Shown here: one piece after another, positions 1 through 5,926 of the stretch | How positions within the stretch are numbered: position 1 is the stretch's first letter | Layout of the letters: each line of letters begins with the position of its first letter | Assembly: GCA_013362835.1 (NCBI GenBank) | Contig: JABFVJ010000377.1 | Coordinates: 1 to 6,052 of the forward strand | Reading direction: 5' to 3' | Length of the DNA stretch: 6,052 nt | Source of the DNA: Nonomuraea sp. | GTDB lineage: Bacteria > Actinomycetota > Actinomycetes > Streptosporangiales > Streptosporangiaceae | Translations under genes and position numbers: made by a program | The notes under the pieces: model-generated | The model's input: only the letters and a program-made list of their open reading frames with translations | Told to the model about the DNA's origin: nothing | The model's database searches: none

Positions 1-1535
1 TCGGCGCGGAAGGCGGCCAGGCCGCAGCCCTCGGCGACCTTGACGAAGTCGACCGGCGACAGGTCGCACGCGTACTGCGGGTTGCCCAGGTAGGCGTTCT
101 GCTCCCACACCTCCAGGCCGAGCGTGTCGTTGCGCAGGACGACGACCTTGACCGGCAGGCGGTGCTGCGCGAGCGTGGCCAGCTCCCCCAGGCACATCGT
201 CAGGCCGCCGTCGCCGACGAACGCGACGACCGGCCGGTCGGGGTAGGCGACCTGGGCGCCGATCGCGTACGGCACCGCCGAGCCCATCGAGCACAACGTG
301 CCGGAGAAGGAGAACTGCATGCCGCGCCGGAGCATCACCCGCGAGCCCCAGGAGCTGACCGTGCCCGCGTCGCCGGTGAGGATCGCGCCGTCGGGGATGA
401 CGTCGGTGAGCGCGCACGTCACCGCCTGCGGCTTCATCGGCACCGACGGGTCGGCGGCACGCCGCCGCTGCAGCTCCCACCACTCGTCGTAGAGCTCGCG
501 CGCCCGTTCGGCGAAGGACCGGTCCTCGCGCACCCGCAGCATGGGCAGCAGGCGGGCCAGGGTGGCGCCGGCGTCCCCGCACAGGCCGACCTCGACCGGG
601 TAGCGCATGCCGATCCGGTCCCCCGCCACGTCGATCTGCACCGCCCGCGCCTGGCCCGGCTGCGGCCAGAAGTCGTAGAACGGGGTGCTGCTGCCGACGA
701 TGAGGAAGCCGTCGCAGTTCTCCATCGCCCACTGCGAGGCCCTGGTGCCGATGAAGCCGATCCCGCCGGTGCACCACGGGCTGTCGTCCGGGACGGCGTC
801 CTTGCCGAGCCCCGCCTTGGCGATCGGCGCGCCCAGCGTCTCGGCGACCTGTTCCAGCAGCTCCCCCGCGCCGAACCGGGCCCCGGCGCCCGCCAGGATC
901 GCGATCCTCTCGCAGGAGTCGAGCAGTTCGGCGGCGCGCATGATGTCGTCCTCGGCCGGGACCTGGACGTGCCGCTGGTCGGCGGCCGAGGTGTGGCCGG
1001 GGACGTTCTTCTCCGACACGGTGTCCTGCTCCTCGGTCCAGGACTGGGTGTCGATGGGGATCGTCAGGTGCGCGGGCGCCCGCCGGTAGAGGGCGGCGCG
1101 TACGGCTCGGTCGGTGATCGCGACCGCGTGCGCGGGTCCCATCACGCGTTCGCTGAACGTGCAGGCGGGCTCCAGCACCTTGTCGTTGTCGATGTCCTGG
1201 AGGAAGTGGGTGCCGACCAGGTCGTGGTACGTCATGCCGGTGATCGCCAGGACGGGAGCGCCGTCGATCTTGCCGTCGTACAGGCCGTTCATGAGGTGCA
1301 GGGCGCCGGGGCCGGACGTGGCGACGCAGGCGGCGGGGCGGCCGGTGAACTTGGCGTAGCCGACCGCGGCCAGCGCGGCGTACTCCTCGTGACGTACGTG
1401 GACGAACCGCATCTCCGGGTGGGTGCGCAGGGACTCGAAGAAGCCGTTGACGGCGTCGCCGCAGATGCCGAAGCAGGTGTCGATGCCCCAGTGCAGCAGC
1501 CGTTCCACGATGAGGTCCGACGTCGTCCTGGGCAT
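1..1535 (-). CDS. Thiamine-diphosphate-dependent enzyme, pyruvate oxidase / acetolactate synthase-like (partial, C-terminus off window)
   Basis: The gene starts at ATG 1535-1533 behind AAGGAG (1548-1543, 7-nt gap) and runs off the left edge after 511 codons. The three-domain layout of the ThDP oxidase/carboligase superfamily is visible. The N-terminal PYR domain (about 1-165) has VRHEE at 47-51, whose first Glu (E50) is the expected cofactor-activating glutamate, and SGPGALHLMNGLYDG at 74-88. A central domain spans about 190-335 (ILAGAGA at 213-219). The C-terminal PP domain has the ThDP/Mg motif GDG at 441-443, then 25 residues, then N469-D470. Family members are about 550-600 residues, so perhaps 50-90 are missing. 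The N-terminal half resembles E. coli PoxB in motif order (RHEE, GPG.LHL.NGL.D, F.Q), suggesting a flavin-containing pyruvate oxidase-like enzyme that decarboxylates a 2-oxo acid. The exact substrate, and whether FAD is bound, cannot be read here. It is divergent from the LacI gene and has no evident tie to arabinose use. Confidence 0.9.
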   Translation of the reverse strand, partial: MPRTTSDLIVERLLHWGIDTCFGICGDAVNGFFESLRTHPEMRFVHVRHEEYAALAAVGYAKFTGRPAACVATSGPGALHLMNGLYDGKIDGAPVLAITGMTYHDLVGTHFLQDIDNDKVLEPACTFSERVMGPAHAVAITDRAVRAALYRRAPAHLTIPIDTQSWTEEQDTVSEKNVPGHTSAADQRHVQVPAEDDIMRAAELLDSCERIAILAGAGARFGAGELLEQVAETLGAPIAKAGLGKDAVPDDSPWCTGGIGFIGTRASQWAMENCDGFLIVGSSTPFYDFWPQPGQARAVQIDVAGDRIGMRYPVEVGLCGDAGATLARLLPMLRVREDRSFAERARELYDEWWELQRRRAADPSVPMKPQAVTCALTDVIPDGAILTGDAGTVSSWGSRVMLRRGMQFSFSGTLCSMGSAVPYAIGAQVAYPDRPVVAFVGDGGLTMCLGELATLAQHRLPVKVVVLRNDTLGLEVWEQNAYLGNPQYACDLSPVDFVKVAEGCGLAAFRA

Positions 1536-1542
1536 GGCGGGG

Positions 1543-1548
1543 CTCCTT
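1543..1548 (-). promoter_or_regulatory. Shine-Dalgarno site of the ThDP enzyme
   Basis: AAGGAG on the minus strand, 7 nt before ATG 1535. It fixes this start and places the adjacent inverted repeat (1553-1587) in the leader, directly upstream of the ribosome binding site. Confidence 0.75.
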
Positions 1549-1552
1549 GGTC

Positions 1553-1587
1553 TCGCGGGAACGGCCTGGTTGTCGCCGTACCCGCGA
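1553..1587. repeat. Inverted repeat with 13-bp arms and 9-bp centre, between the divergent ThDP and LacI genes
   Basis: The left arm TCGCGGGAACGGC (1553-1565) and right arm GCCGTACCCGCGA (1575-1587) are complementary at 12 of 13 positions (A1560 faces A1580), around the centre CTGGTTGTC (1566-1574). The dyad begins 5 bp beyond the ThDP gene's AAGGAG. If transcribed in that leader it would form a stable hairpin next to the ribosome binding site. As DNA it could be an operator for the divergent pair. No T-run follows on either strand, so it does not look like a rho-independent terminator. Confidence 0.6.
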
Positions 1588-1600
1588 CGGCCTCGGGAGG

Positions 1601-1648
1601 GGGGAGGACTACGGTCAAATGTTGGCCGGGTGCATACGGAAGTCGTAG
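1601..1648 (+). other. Strong SD and ATG opening a 9-codon reading frame, possibly the original LacI start now out of frame
   Basis: GGGGAGGA (1601-1608) lies 10 nt before ATG 1619, the best ribosome binding site and start pair ahead of the LacI gene. The frame opened by this ATG encodes only MLAGCIRKS before TAG at 1646-1648 and is not the frame of the LacI body. Its CIR, followed one base out of phase by EVVAFRE, resembles the usual LacI-family opening (I-R-x-V-A). The simplest reading is that this was the native start and a one-base shift now separates it from the gene. The alternative is a short leader peptide overlapping the downstream GTG. Confidence 0.45.
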
Positions 1649-2604
1649 CGTTCCGGGAGCGGGGGTGGGTCGTCACCGGCCGCGTACGCGTCCGTCCCGA
1701 GACCGAGGCCAAGGTGCGCGCGGCCATCGCCGAGCTCGGCTACACCCCCAACCTGGTCGCCCGCTCCCTGGCCACCGGCGCCACCAGGACGGTCGGCCTG
1801 TTCGTGCCGACGGTGGCGAGCTCCTTCTACTCGGCGGTGGTCGAGGAGGCCGAGAACGTCCTGGAGGAGCACGGCTACCACCTGCTGCTGTGCACGACCC
1901 GCCTCGACGGCGCGCGGGCCCGCCGGCACATCACCAGCCTGACCAGCCGCTCGGTCGACGCCCTGCTGATCGCGGGCGACAACGGCCTGACCGAGCACGT
2001 GCCGCTGCTGGCCGAGGCGCGTTTCCCCGTGGCGCTGTGCGCGTGGGAGGGCGAGGTGCCCGACACCCTGCCCGTGGTCACGATCGACTACGAGCAGGCC
2101 GGCTACCTGGCCGGGCGGCATCTGCGCGGGCTGGGCCACGAGCGCGTCGCGGTGCTGAGCAGCGCCCCGCACGCGCTGCGGGTCCAGGGGTTCCGGCGCG
2201 CGTTCGCCCGCGACGGGCTCGACGTCCCCGCCGCCGCCGTGTTCACCGCGCCCGAGCCGACGGCCATGGGCGGGTTCACCGCCGCGAGCGCCGCCCTGGC
2301 CGCCGACCCGGGCGTGACGGCGTTCTTCTGCACCCACGACATCCTCGCGCTCGGCGCGCTGGAGGCCGCCCGCCTGGCCGGGCGCTCGGTCCCCGGCGAC
2401 CTGTCGGTGGTCGGCCACGACGACATCGACGAGGTACGCGTGACGCACCCGGCGCTCACCACCGTCGCGATCCCCAGCCGCTCGATGACCAGGCAGGCCA
2501 TCGAGCTGCTGCTGCGCGCCCTCGACGAGGGCCGGCCCCCGGTCAACTCCCTGCAGCTTCTGCGCTCGACCCTGATCGTCCGCGCCAGCAGCGGCCCGGC
2601 CTAG
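1630..2604 (+). CDS. LacI-family transcriptional regulator with an abnormal, shortened helix-turn-helix
   Basis: From GTG 1630 this encodes 324 residues, slightly under the usual 330-345. The hinge region (VRPETEAK at 21-28, ELGYTPN at 35-41, ARSLATG at 44-50) and the periplasmic-binding-protein-like sensor domain (about 55-315) look normal, including SVVGHDD at 259-265 and PALTTVAIP at 271-279-region, which are standard LacI/GalR landmarks. The N-terminus is not normal. The family pattern V-A-x-x-A-G-V-S-x-x-T-V-S-R-V-L-N-G is replaced by VAFRERGWVVTG, with about six residues (VSRVLN, the recognition helix) missing and AGV readable only in another frame. No good ribosome binding site precedes GTG 1630, and the in-frame ATG at 1423 lies inside the opposing gene. 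The gene ends 4 bp from the end of the convergent importer operon, making it the candidate sugar-responsive repressor of that operon. As written, DNA binding is doubtful, so it could be a pseudogene or carry sequencing errors. Confidence 0.8.
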   Translation: MHTEVVAFRERGWVVTGRVRVRPETEAKVRAAIAELGYTPNLVARSLATGATRTVGLFVPTVASSFYSAVVEEAENVLEEHGYHLLLCTTRLDGARARRHITSLTSRSVDALLIAGDNGLTEHVPLLAEARFPVALCAWEGEVPDTLPVVTIDYEQAGYLAGRHLRGLGHERVAVLSSAPHALRVQGFRRAFARDGLDVPAAAVFTAPEPTAMGGFTAASAALAADPGVTAFFCTHDILALGALEAARLAGRSVPGDLSVVGHDDIDEVRVTHPALTTVAIPSRSMTRQAIELLLRALDEGRPPVNSLQLLRSTLIVRASSGPA

Positions 2605-2608
2605 TCCG

Positions 2609-3442
2609 TCACTGCCCGGCGAGGCCCGTGTGCGCCACGCCCCTGATGATCTGGCGCTGGAACAGGACGAACACCACCAGCAGCGGCAGCCCGGCGAGCA
2701 CCACCGAGGCCATGATCTGCGCGTACCGCAGGCCGAACGTGCCCTGGACCACGTTGGCCAGCCCGACGGGCAGCGTCATCGTGTTGGGGTCGGTCGAGAC
2801 CAGGAACGGCCAGAGGAAGTTGTTCCACGTCGTGATGAACGTGAAGATCGACACGGCGGCCAGCACCGGGCGCGACAGCGGCAGCACGATCTGGAAGAAC
2901 ACCCGCCAGCGGCCGGCCCCGTCCACGAACGCGGCCTGTTCCAGCTCCGGCGGCACGTCCTGGAAGAACTTGAACAGGATGTAGACGATCAGCGGCGCGG
3001 CCACCTGCGGCAGGATCACCGCCCACCAGGTGTCGACCAGGCCGAGCGTGACCATCTCCGCGAACAGCGGCGCGATCAGCACCTGCGGCGGCACCATGAT
3101 CCCGGCCAGGATGAGCGCGAGCAGCGCCCGGCGGCCCCTGAAGTGGGTGCGCGCGAACCCGTAGGCGGCCATCGCCGACAGCAGCACGGTCATGAACGTC
3201 ACGATCAGCGCGGTGACCGTCGAGTTGATCGCCCACTTGACGATCCCGCCGGTGCCGAGGACCAGCCGGTAGGCGTCGAGGGTGATCTCGCTGCCGATCC
3301 ACCGCAGCGGGAGGTTCGTGGTCTCGGCCTCCGGCTTGAGCGAGGTCGCGACCGCCCAGGCGATGGGGGCCAGCCAGACCGCCGCGAGCGCCAGGGCGAC
3401 CAGCAGCAGGACGAGCTGGCCGACGCCGAACCGCTTGGTCAT
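2609..3442 (-). CDS. Carbohydrate ABC transporter permease, MalG type (CUT1 family)
   Basis: A 277-residue inner-membrane permease, a normal length for MalG-type subunits. Six hydrophobic segments are visible at about 10-30, 72-95, 106-127, 137-160, 190-212 and 240-264. The cytoplasmic EAA loop that docks on the ATPase is at about 168-188, reading EQAAFVDGAG with LP at 187-188. It starts at ATG 3442-3440 behind GGAGG (3454-3450, 7-nt gap). The start overlaps the stop of the upstream MalF-type gene by 4 nt (ATGA), indicating translational coupling. It would form a heterodimeric channel with that protein. It is the last gene of the operon; its stop lies 4 bp from that of the convergent LacI gene, with no obvious terminator hairpin between. 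Substrate specificity comes from the binding protein and cannot be read from this subunit. Confidence 0.93.
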   Translation of the reverse strand: MTKRFGVGQLVLLLVALALAAVWLAPIAWAVATSLKPEAETTNLPLRWIGSEITLDAYRLVLGTGGIVKWAINSTVTALIVTFMTVLLSAMAAYGFARTHFRGRRALLALILAGIMVPPQVLIAPLFAEMVTLGLVDTWWAVILPQVAAPLIVYILFKFFQDVPPELEQAAFVDGAGRWRVFFQIVLPLSRPVLAAVSIFTFITTWNNFLWPFLVSTDPNTMTLPVGLANVVQGTFGLRYAQIMASVVLAGLPLLVVFVLFQRQIIRGVAHTGLAGQ

Positions 3443-4359
3443 GAGGAGACCTCCGCGCGCTTGCGGAACAGCCTGAGCTGCGCCAGGGACACGATCACGA
3501 TCAGGACGAACAGGATGTAGGAGACGGCCGAGGCGTAGCCGATGCGGTAGCCGGTGAAGCCGACGTCGTAGGCGTACTCGATGATGGGCCTGGTGGAGTC
3601 GTCGGGGCCGCCGGCGGTCATGAGGTAGATCTGGTCGAAGACCTTCAGCGAGGCGAGAAGCTGGAGCACCACGATGAGCGCCGTCGTACGGCCGAGCAGC
3701 GGCAGCGTGATCGAGCGCATCCGGTGCCAGGCCGAGGCGCCGTCGATGGCGGCGGCCTCGTACAGGTGCTGCGGGATCGACTGGAGGGCGGCCAGGTAGA
3801 GCAGGAAGTTGAAGCCCACCGTCCACCAGACCGTGGTCAGCACCATCGACCACATGGCCGTCGACGGGCTGCCCAGCCAGGTGATGTCGGTGCCGAGGGT
3901 GCCGTTGAGCAGGCCGTAGCCCGGCGGGTAGATCATCTGCAGCCACAGCAGCGACACCACGGCCGACGGCAGCAGGAACGGCCCGAAGAACGACAGCCGC
4001 CAGAGCCACTGCACGAACCGCAGGTGGTGCACCAGCAGCGCGAAGGCCAGGCCGAGCAGCACCAGCGGGATCGTGCTCAGGAAGGTGAAGACCAGCGTGT
4101 TCCACAACGAGCGCCACATGCGCGGGTCGCCGAACGCCTCCAGGTAGTTGGCGAACCCGACGAAGCCGTTGTTGGAGCCGGCGATGTTGGCGCTCGACAG
4201 GCTCATCTTGAAGCCGTACAGGGTGGGCCAGACCAGGAAGGCCACGTAGACCAGCAGGAACGGCAGGACGAACAGCAGGCCGTGCTGCGTCCAGCCGCGC
4301 CGGACCTTGGCGTCCGGGACCGGCGCGGTGGTCACGGGGGCCGCGACGGTGGTGGCCAT
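3439..4359 (-). CDS. Carbohydrate ABC transporter permease, MalF type (CUT1 family)
   Basis: A 306-residue permease typical of actinobacterial sugar importers that lack the long periplasmic loop of E. coli MalF. A polar N-terminal tail (about 1-22) precedes hydrophobic segments at about 26-46, 88-112, 120-143, 168-192, 226-247 and 273-298. The EAA coupling loop is at 201-220 (EAAAIDGASA, ending TLP), matching the EAA-x3-DGA consensus. LMTAGGP at 246-252 is another frequent motif of this subfamily. It starts at ATG 4359-4357 behind AAGGAG (4370-4365, 5-nt gap). The start shares one base with the stop of the binding-protein gene (TGATG), and its own stop overlaps the MalG-type start, so the three genes form one coupled operon. 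It would pair with the MalG-type subunit to form the translocation channel. Confidence 0.93.
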   Translation of the reverse strand: MATTVAAPVTTAPVPDAKVRRGWTQHGLLFVLPFLLVYVAFLVWPTLYGFKMSLSSANIAGSNNGFVGFANYLEAFGDPRMWRSLWNTLVFTFLSTIPLVLLGLAFALLVHHLRFVQWLWRLSFFGPFLLPSAVVSLLWLQMIYPPGYGLLNGTLGTDITWLGSPSTAMWSMVLTTVWWTVGFNFLLYLAALQSIPQHLYEAAAIDGASAWHRMRSITLPLLGRTTALIVVLQLLASLKVFDQIYLMTAGGPDDSTRPIIEYAYDVGFTGYRIGYASAVSYILFVLIVIVSLAQLRLFRKRAEVSS

Positions 4360-5690
4360 CAGCGCTCCTTCTTCGGGAAGGGGTCGGGGGCCGACAGCAG
4401 CCGGTTCAGCGCGGCCTTGGCCTCGGCCAGGCCCTCCTCGGGCGTGCGCTGCCCGCCGATGACCGGCGAGAACGCCTGCCCGAACTCGATCCACAGGCGC
4501 GAGGCCGAGCCGGCGAACCACACCTGCGGGTCGAGCGCGACCTCGGTGATGACCGAGCGGTACTCCGACTGGGGTTCGAGCGCCAGGTACTCGGGCTCTT
4601 CGAGCGCGGGCAGGTACGCGGGCACGTGCCCGGCCACGGCCCAGTCGGCGCTGTTCTTGACCAGGTAGGCGATGAAGCGGTAGGTCGCCCTCTCCACCTC
4701 GGGGTCGCGCGAGCGCTGGTGCGGCAGCACGAACGAGTGGCAGTCGGCCTGCGCCGAGCCGGTGCCGAAGACGGCGGGGAAACGGGTCATGCTGAACGGC
4801 GTCCCGCGTTCCTTCAGTCCGGTGGTCTCCCAGTCGCCGTTCCAGAGGAAGGCGGCCAGGCCGTTGGTGAAGTTGGCGACGGACGCGCCGTAGTCGGTGC
4901 GCCAGTCGCACAGCCCTTCCTGGCCGAGCTGCCGCATGAAGCGCAGGGCCTGGAGCGCCTTGTCGTCGTCGATGGTGATCGTGGTGCCGTCCTGCGACAG
5001 CAGCGTGCCGCCGCTCTGCGGGTACAGCGACCACCACACGCGCCAGGGGCCGACCGAGCCGAGGCCGAGCGCGTCGAAGGCCAGCGGCGGTTTGCCGCCC
5101 ATGGCGTCCTTGGCCTTGCGCAGCGCGGTCAGCAGCTCGTCGGGGCCCTTGGTGGGCAGGAGCTTGCCGTCGGAGCCGAGCAGGCCCGCCTTCTCGCAGA
5201 TGTCGGTGTTGTAGTACTGCACCATCGGGTGGGCGTCGAACGGCACCGCGTACAGGACGCCGTCGATGTGGGCGCGCTCCCAGATGGGCGGGCTGAAGTC
5301 GGCGGCGCGCAGGCCGTTCTCCTCCAGCAGTTTGACGTCGATCGGGTCGAGGATCTCACCTGGGCCGAGCCCGGCGAGCCTGGCCAGGTGGAAGGTGGCC
5401 AGGTCGGGCGAGCGCCCGCCGGAGCCGGCCATCGCGATCTTCGTGTAGTAGGGCTCGCCCCAGGCGAGCACGTTCTCCTCGACGAAGACGCCGGGGTTGT
5501 CCTTGGCGAACGCCCCGACCATCTTGTTCATGATGATCCCGTCGCTGGCGCCGAGGAAGTGCCAGTACTGGACGCGGGTCTGGGACGTGCCGAGCCCTAC
5601 GGGCAGGCTGCACCCGGTCGCCGCCGCGCCGAGGAGGGCGAGGCCGCCGCCCAGCAGGAGGCGGCGGGTGAGGTCGGGGGGATCTTGCAC
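4359..5690 (-). CDS. Extracellular sugar-binding lipoprotein of the ABC importer (family 1 solute-binding protein)
   Basis: I choose GTG 5690-5688 (443 residues) because AGGAAG lies 8 nt upstream. An in-frame GTG at 5708 would add six residues but has no Shine-Dalgarno. The N-terminus has twin arginines (LTRRLLLGG, R9-R10), a hydrophobic stretch and a lipobox-like ATGC with Cys27, suggesting export by Tat or Sec followed by lipid anchoring. The mature part has the features of CUT1 binding proteins: VQYWHFLGA at 40-48, a NPGV motif at 65-68, PDLATFH at 95-101, YAVPFD at 147-152, YYNTDICEKAGL at 159-170 and NGLAAFLWNGDW at 276-287. It captures the sugar outside the membrane and delivers it to the two downstream permeases. 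An arabinose or arabino-oligosaccharide ligand is inferred from the operator shared with the divergent GH51 gene, not from the protein itself. Confidence 0.92.
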   Translation of the reverse strand: MQDPPDLTRRLLLGGGLALLGAAATGCSLPVGLGTSQTRVQYWHFLGASDGIIMNKMVGAFAKDNPGVFVEENVLAWGEPYYTKIAMAGSGGRSPDLATFHLARLAGLGPGEILDPIDVKLLEENGLRAADFSPPIWERAHIDGVLYAVPFDAHPMVQYYNTDICEKAGLLGSDGKLLPTKGPDELLTALRKAKDAMGGKPPLAFDALGLGSVGPWRVWWSLYPQSGGTLLSQDGTTITIDDDKALQALRFMRQLGQEGLCDWRTDYGASVANFTNGLAAFLWNGDWETTGLKERGTPFSMTRFPAVFGTGSAQADCHSFVLPHQRSRDPEVERATYRFIAYLVKNSADWAVAGHVPAYLPALEEPEYLALEPQSEYRSVITEVALDPQVWFAGSASRLWIEFGQAFSPVIGGQRTPEEGLAEAKAALNRLLSAPDPFPKKER

Positions 5691-5695
5691 GATGG

Positions 5696-5704
5696 CCTCT
5701 TCCT
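5696..5704 (-). promoter_or_regulatory. Shine-Dalgarno site deciding the binding-protein start
   Basis: AGGAAGAGG on the minus strand, with AGGAAG ending 8 nt before GTG 5690. This favours GTG 5690 over the upstream in-frame GTG 5708, which would itself overlap this site. Confidence 0.6.
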
Positions 5705-5710
5705 GCACCG

Positions 5711-5738
5711 ATCTGATCGCTTGGCCATGCGATCAGAT
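5711..5738. repeat. Near-perfect 28-bp dyad in the leader of the importer operon
   Basis: ATCTGATCGC (5711-5720) and GCGATCAGAT (5729-5738) are perfect 10-bp inverted arms. The eight central bases T-TGGCCA-T are themselves palindromic except for one T/T pair, so 26 of 28 positions are symmetric around 5724.5. It lies downstream of the predicted importer promoter and 6 bp before its Shine-Dalgarno site. It could be an operator for a dimeric regulator distinct from the LacI-type sites, or an mRNA hairpin next to the ribosome binding site. No U-run follows, so a simple terminator is unlikely. Confidence 0.65.
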
Positions 5739-5820
5739 GACTTCAGCGGGGTTCGGGACAGCAGCCGTCCGGATCGCGGATCTTGCCCGCATGGCCCGTG
5801 GTTTCAGTCGGGTTCCCCGA

Positions 5821-5848
5821 GTGTTAGCGATAACAAGAACGGTGTCAA
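5821..5848 (-). promoter_or_regulatory. Predicted sigma70-like promoter of the ABC importer operon
   Basis: On the minus strand, -35 TTGACA (5848-5843), a 16-nt spacer and -10 TAACAC (5826-5821). Transcription would begin near 5814, leaving a leader of about 120 nt that contains the 5711-5738 dyad. One copy of the LacI-type operator covers the -10 and part of the spacer, the expected place for repression. The prediction rests on consensus match only. Confidence 0.55.
5822..5835. promoter_or_regulatory. LacI-type operator, copy 1 (over the importer promoter)
   Basis: TGTTAGCGATAACA is a 14-bp palindrome centred on CG with one asymmetric pair (G/A), the usual form of LacI/GalR-family operators. 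Outer half-sites are TGTTA and TAACA. An identical copy, conserved over 16 bp (GTGTTAGCGATAACAA, 5821-5836), lies 56 bp away at 5878-5891. Confidence 0.75.
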
Positions 5849-5863
5849 GAGATCGCCTCACTC

Positions 5864-5892
5864 TTGACCACAAGCGGTGTTAGCGATAACAA
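5864..5892 (+). promoter_or_regulatory. Predicted sigma70-like promoter of the GH51 gene
   Basis: TTGACC at 5864-5869, a 17-bp spacer, then TAACAA at 5887-5892. Transcription would begin around 5899, about 28 nt before the GTG start. Operator copy 2 overlaps the -10 and the end of the spacer. The -35 boxes of this promoter and the importer promoter lie back to back, 15 bp apart. Confidence 0.6.
5878..5891. promoter_or_regulatory. LacI-type operator, copy 2 (over the GH51 promoter)
   Basis: A second exact TGTTAGCGATAACA, in the same orientation as copy 1 and 56 bp from it centre to centre. It resembles other LacI-family operators, including the GCGGATAACAA half of E. coli lacO. Its position over the -10 implies repression of the arabinofuranosidase gene when the inducer is absent. 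Confidence 0.75.
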
Positions 5893-5926
5893 TCTGAGCA
5901 CGTCACGACCCCAGGAGTCACCCCCC

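Noticed and set aside
1590..1618. TTGACC on the minus strand (1618-1613) as a -35 box for the ThDP gene
   Set aside because: No acceptable -10 hexamer lies 16-18 nt downstream (that region reads CGAGGC), so a promoter cannot be supported.
2590..2640. GGCCCGGCC and CCCGGCGAGGCCC near the convergent stops as a terminator hairpin
   Set aside because: The segments are not complementary over a useful length and no T-run follows on either strand.
162..2984. A very long plus-strand open frame (about 940 codons) crossing three genes
   Set aside because: It runs antisense to the ThDP gene, overlaps LacI in another frame and continues antisense to the permease. Its composition (Arg/Gly/Ala/Pro-rich, no recognisable domain) is typical of a shadow frame in high-GC DNA.
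3439..5037. N-terminal extension of the MalF-type permease frame to about 530 residues
   Set aside because: The extra residues are a low-complexity shadow of the binding-protein gene. The true start at 4359 has AAGGAG and couples to the upstream stop.
5742..5815. Imperfect direct repeat TTCAGCGGGGTTC (5742-5754) and TTCAGTCGGGTTC (5803-5815)
   Set aside because: 11 of 13 matches over a short GC-rich stretch is plausible by chance, and there is no symmetry or third copy to support a binding site.
4626..5867. Long plus-strand frames opposite the binding-protein gene
   Set aside because: They are antisense to a clearly coding gene, lack recognisable domains, and extend through the promoter and operator region.
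5497..5883. A 128-codon plus-strand frame spanning the importer leader
   Set aside because: It overlaps the start of the binding protein antisense and crosses both predicted promoters and operator copy 1; no ribosome binding site or family resemblance was seen.
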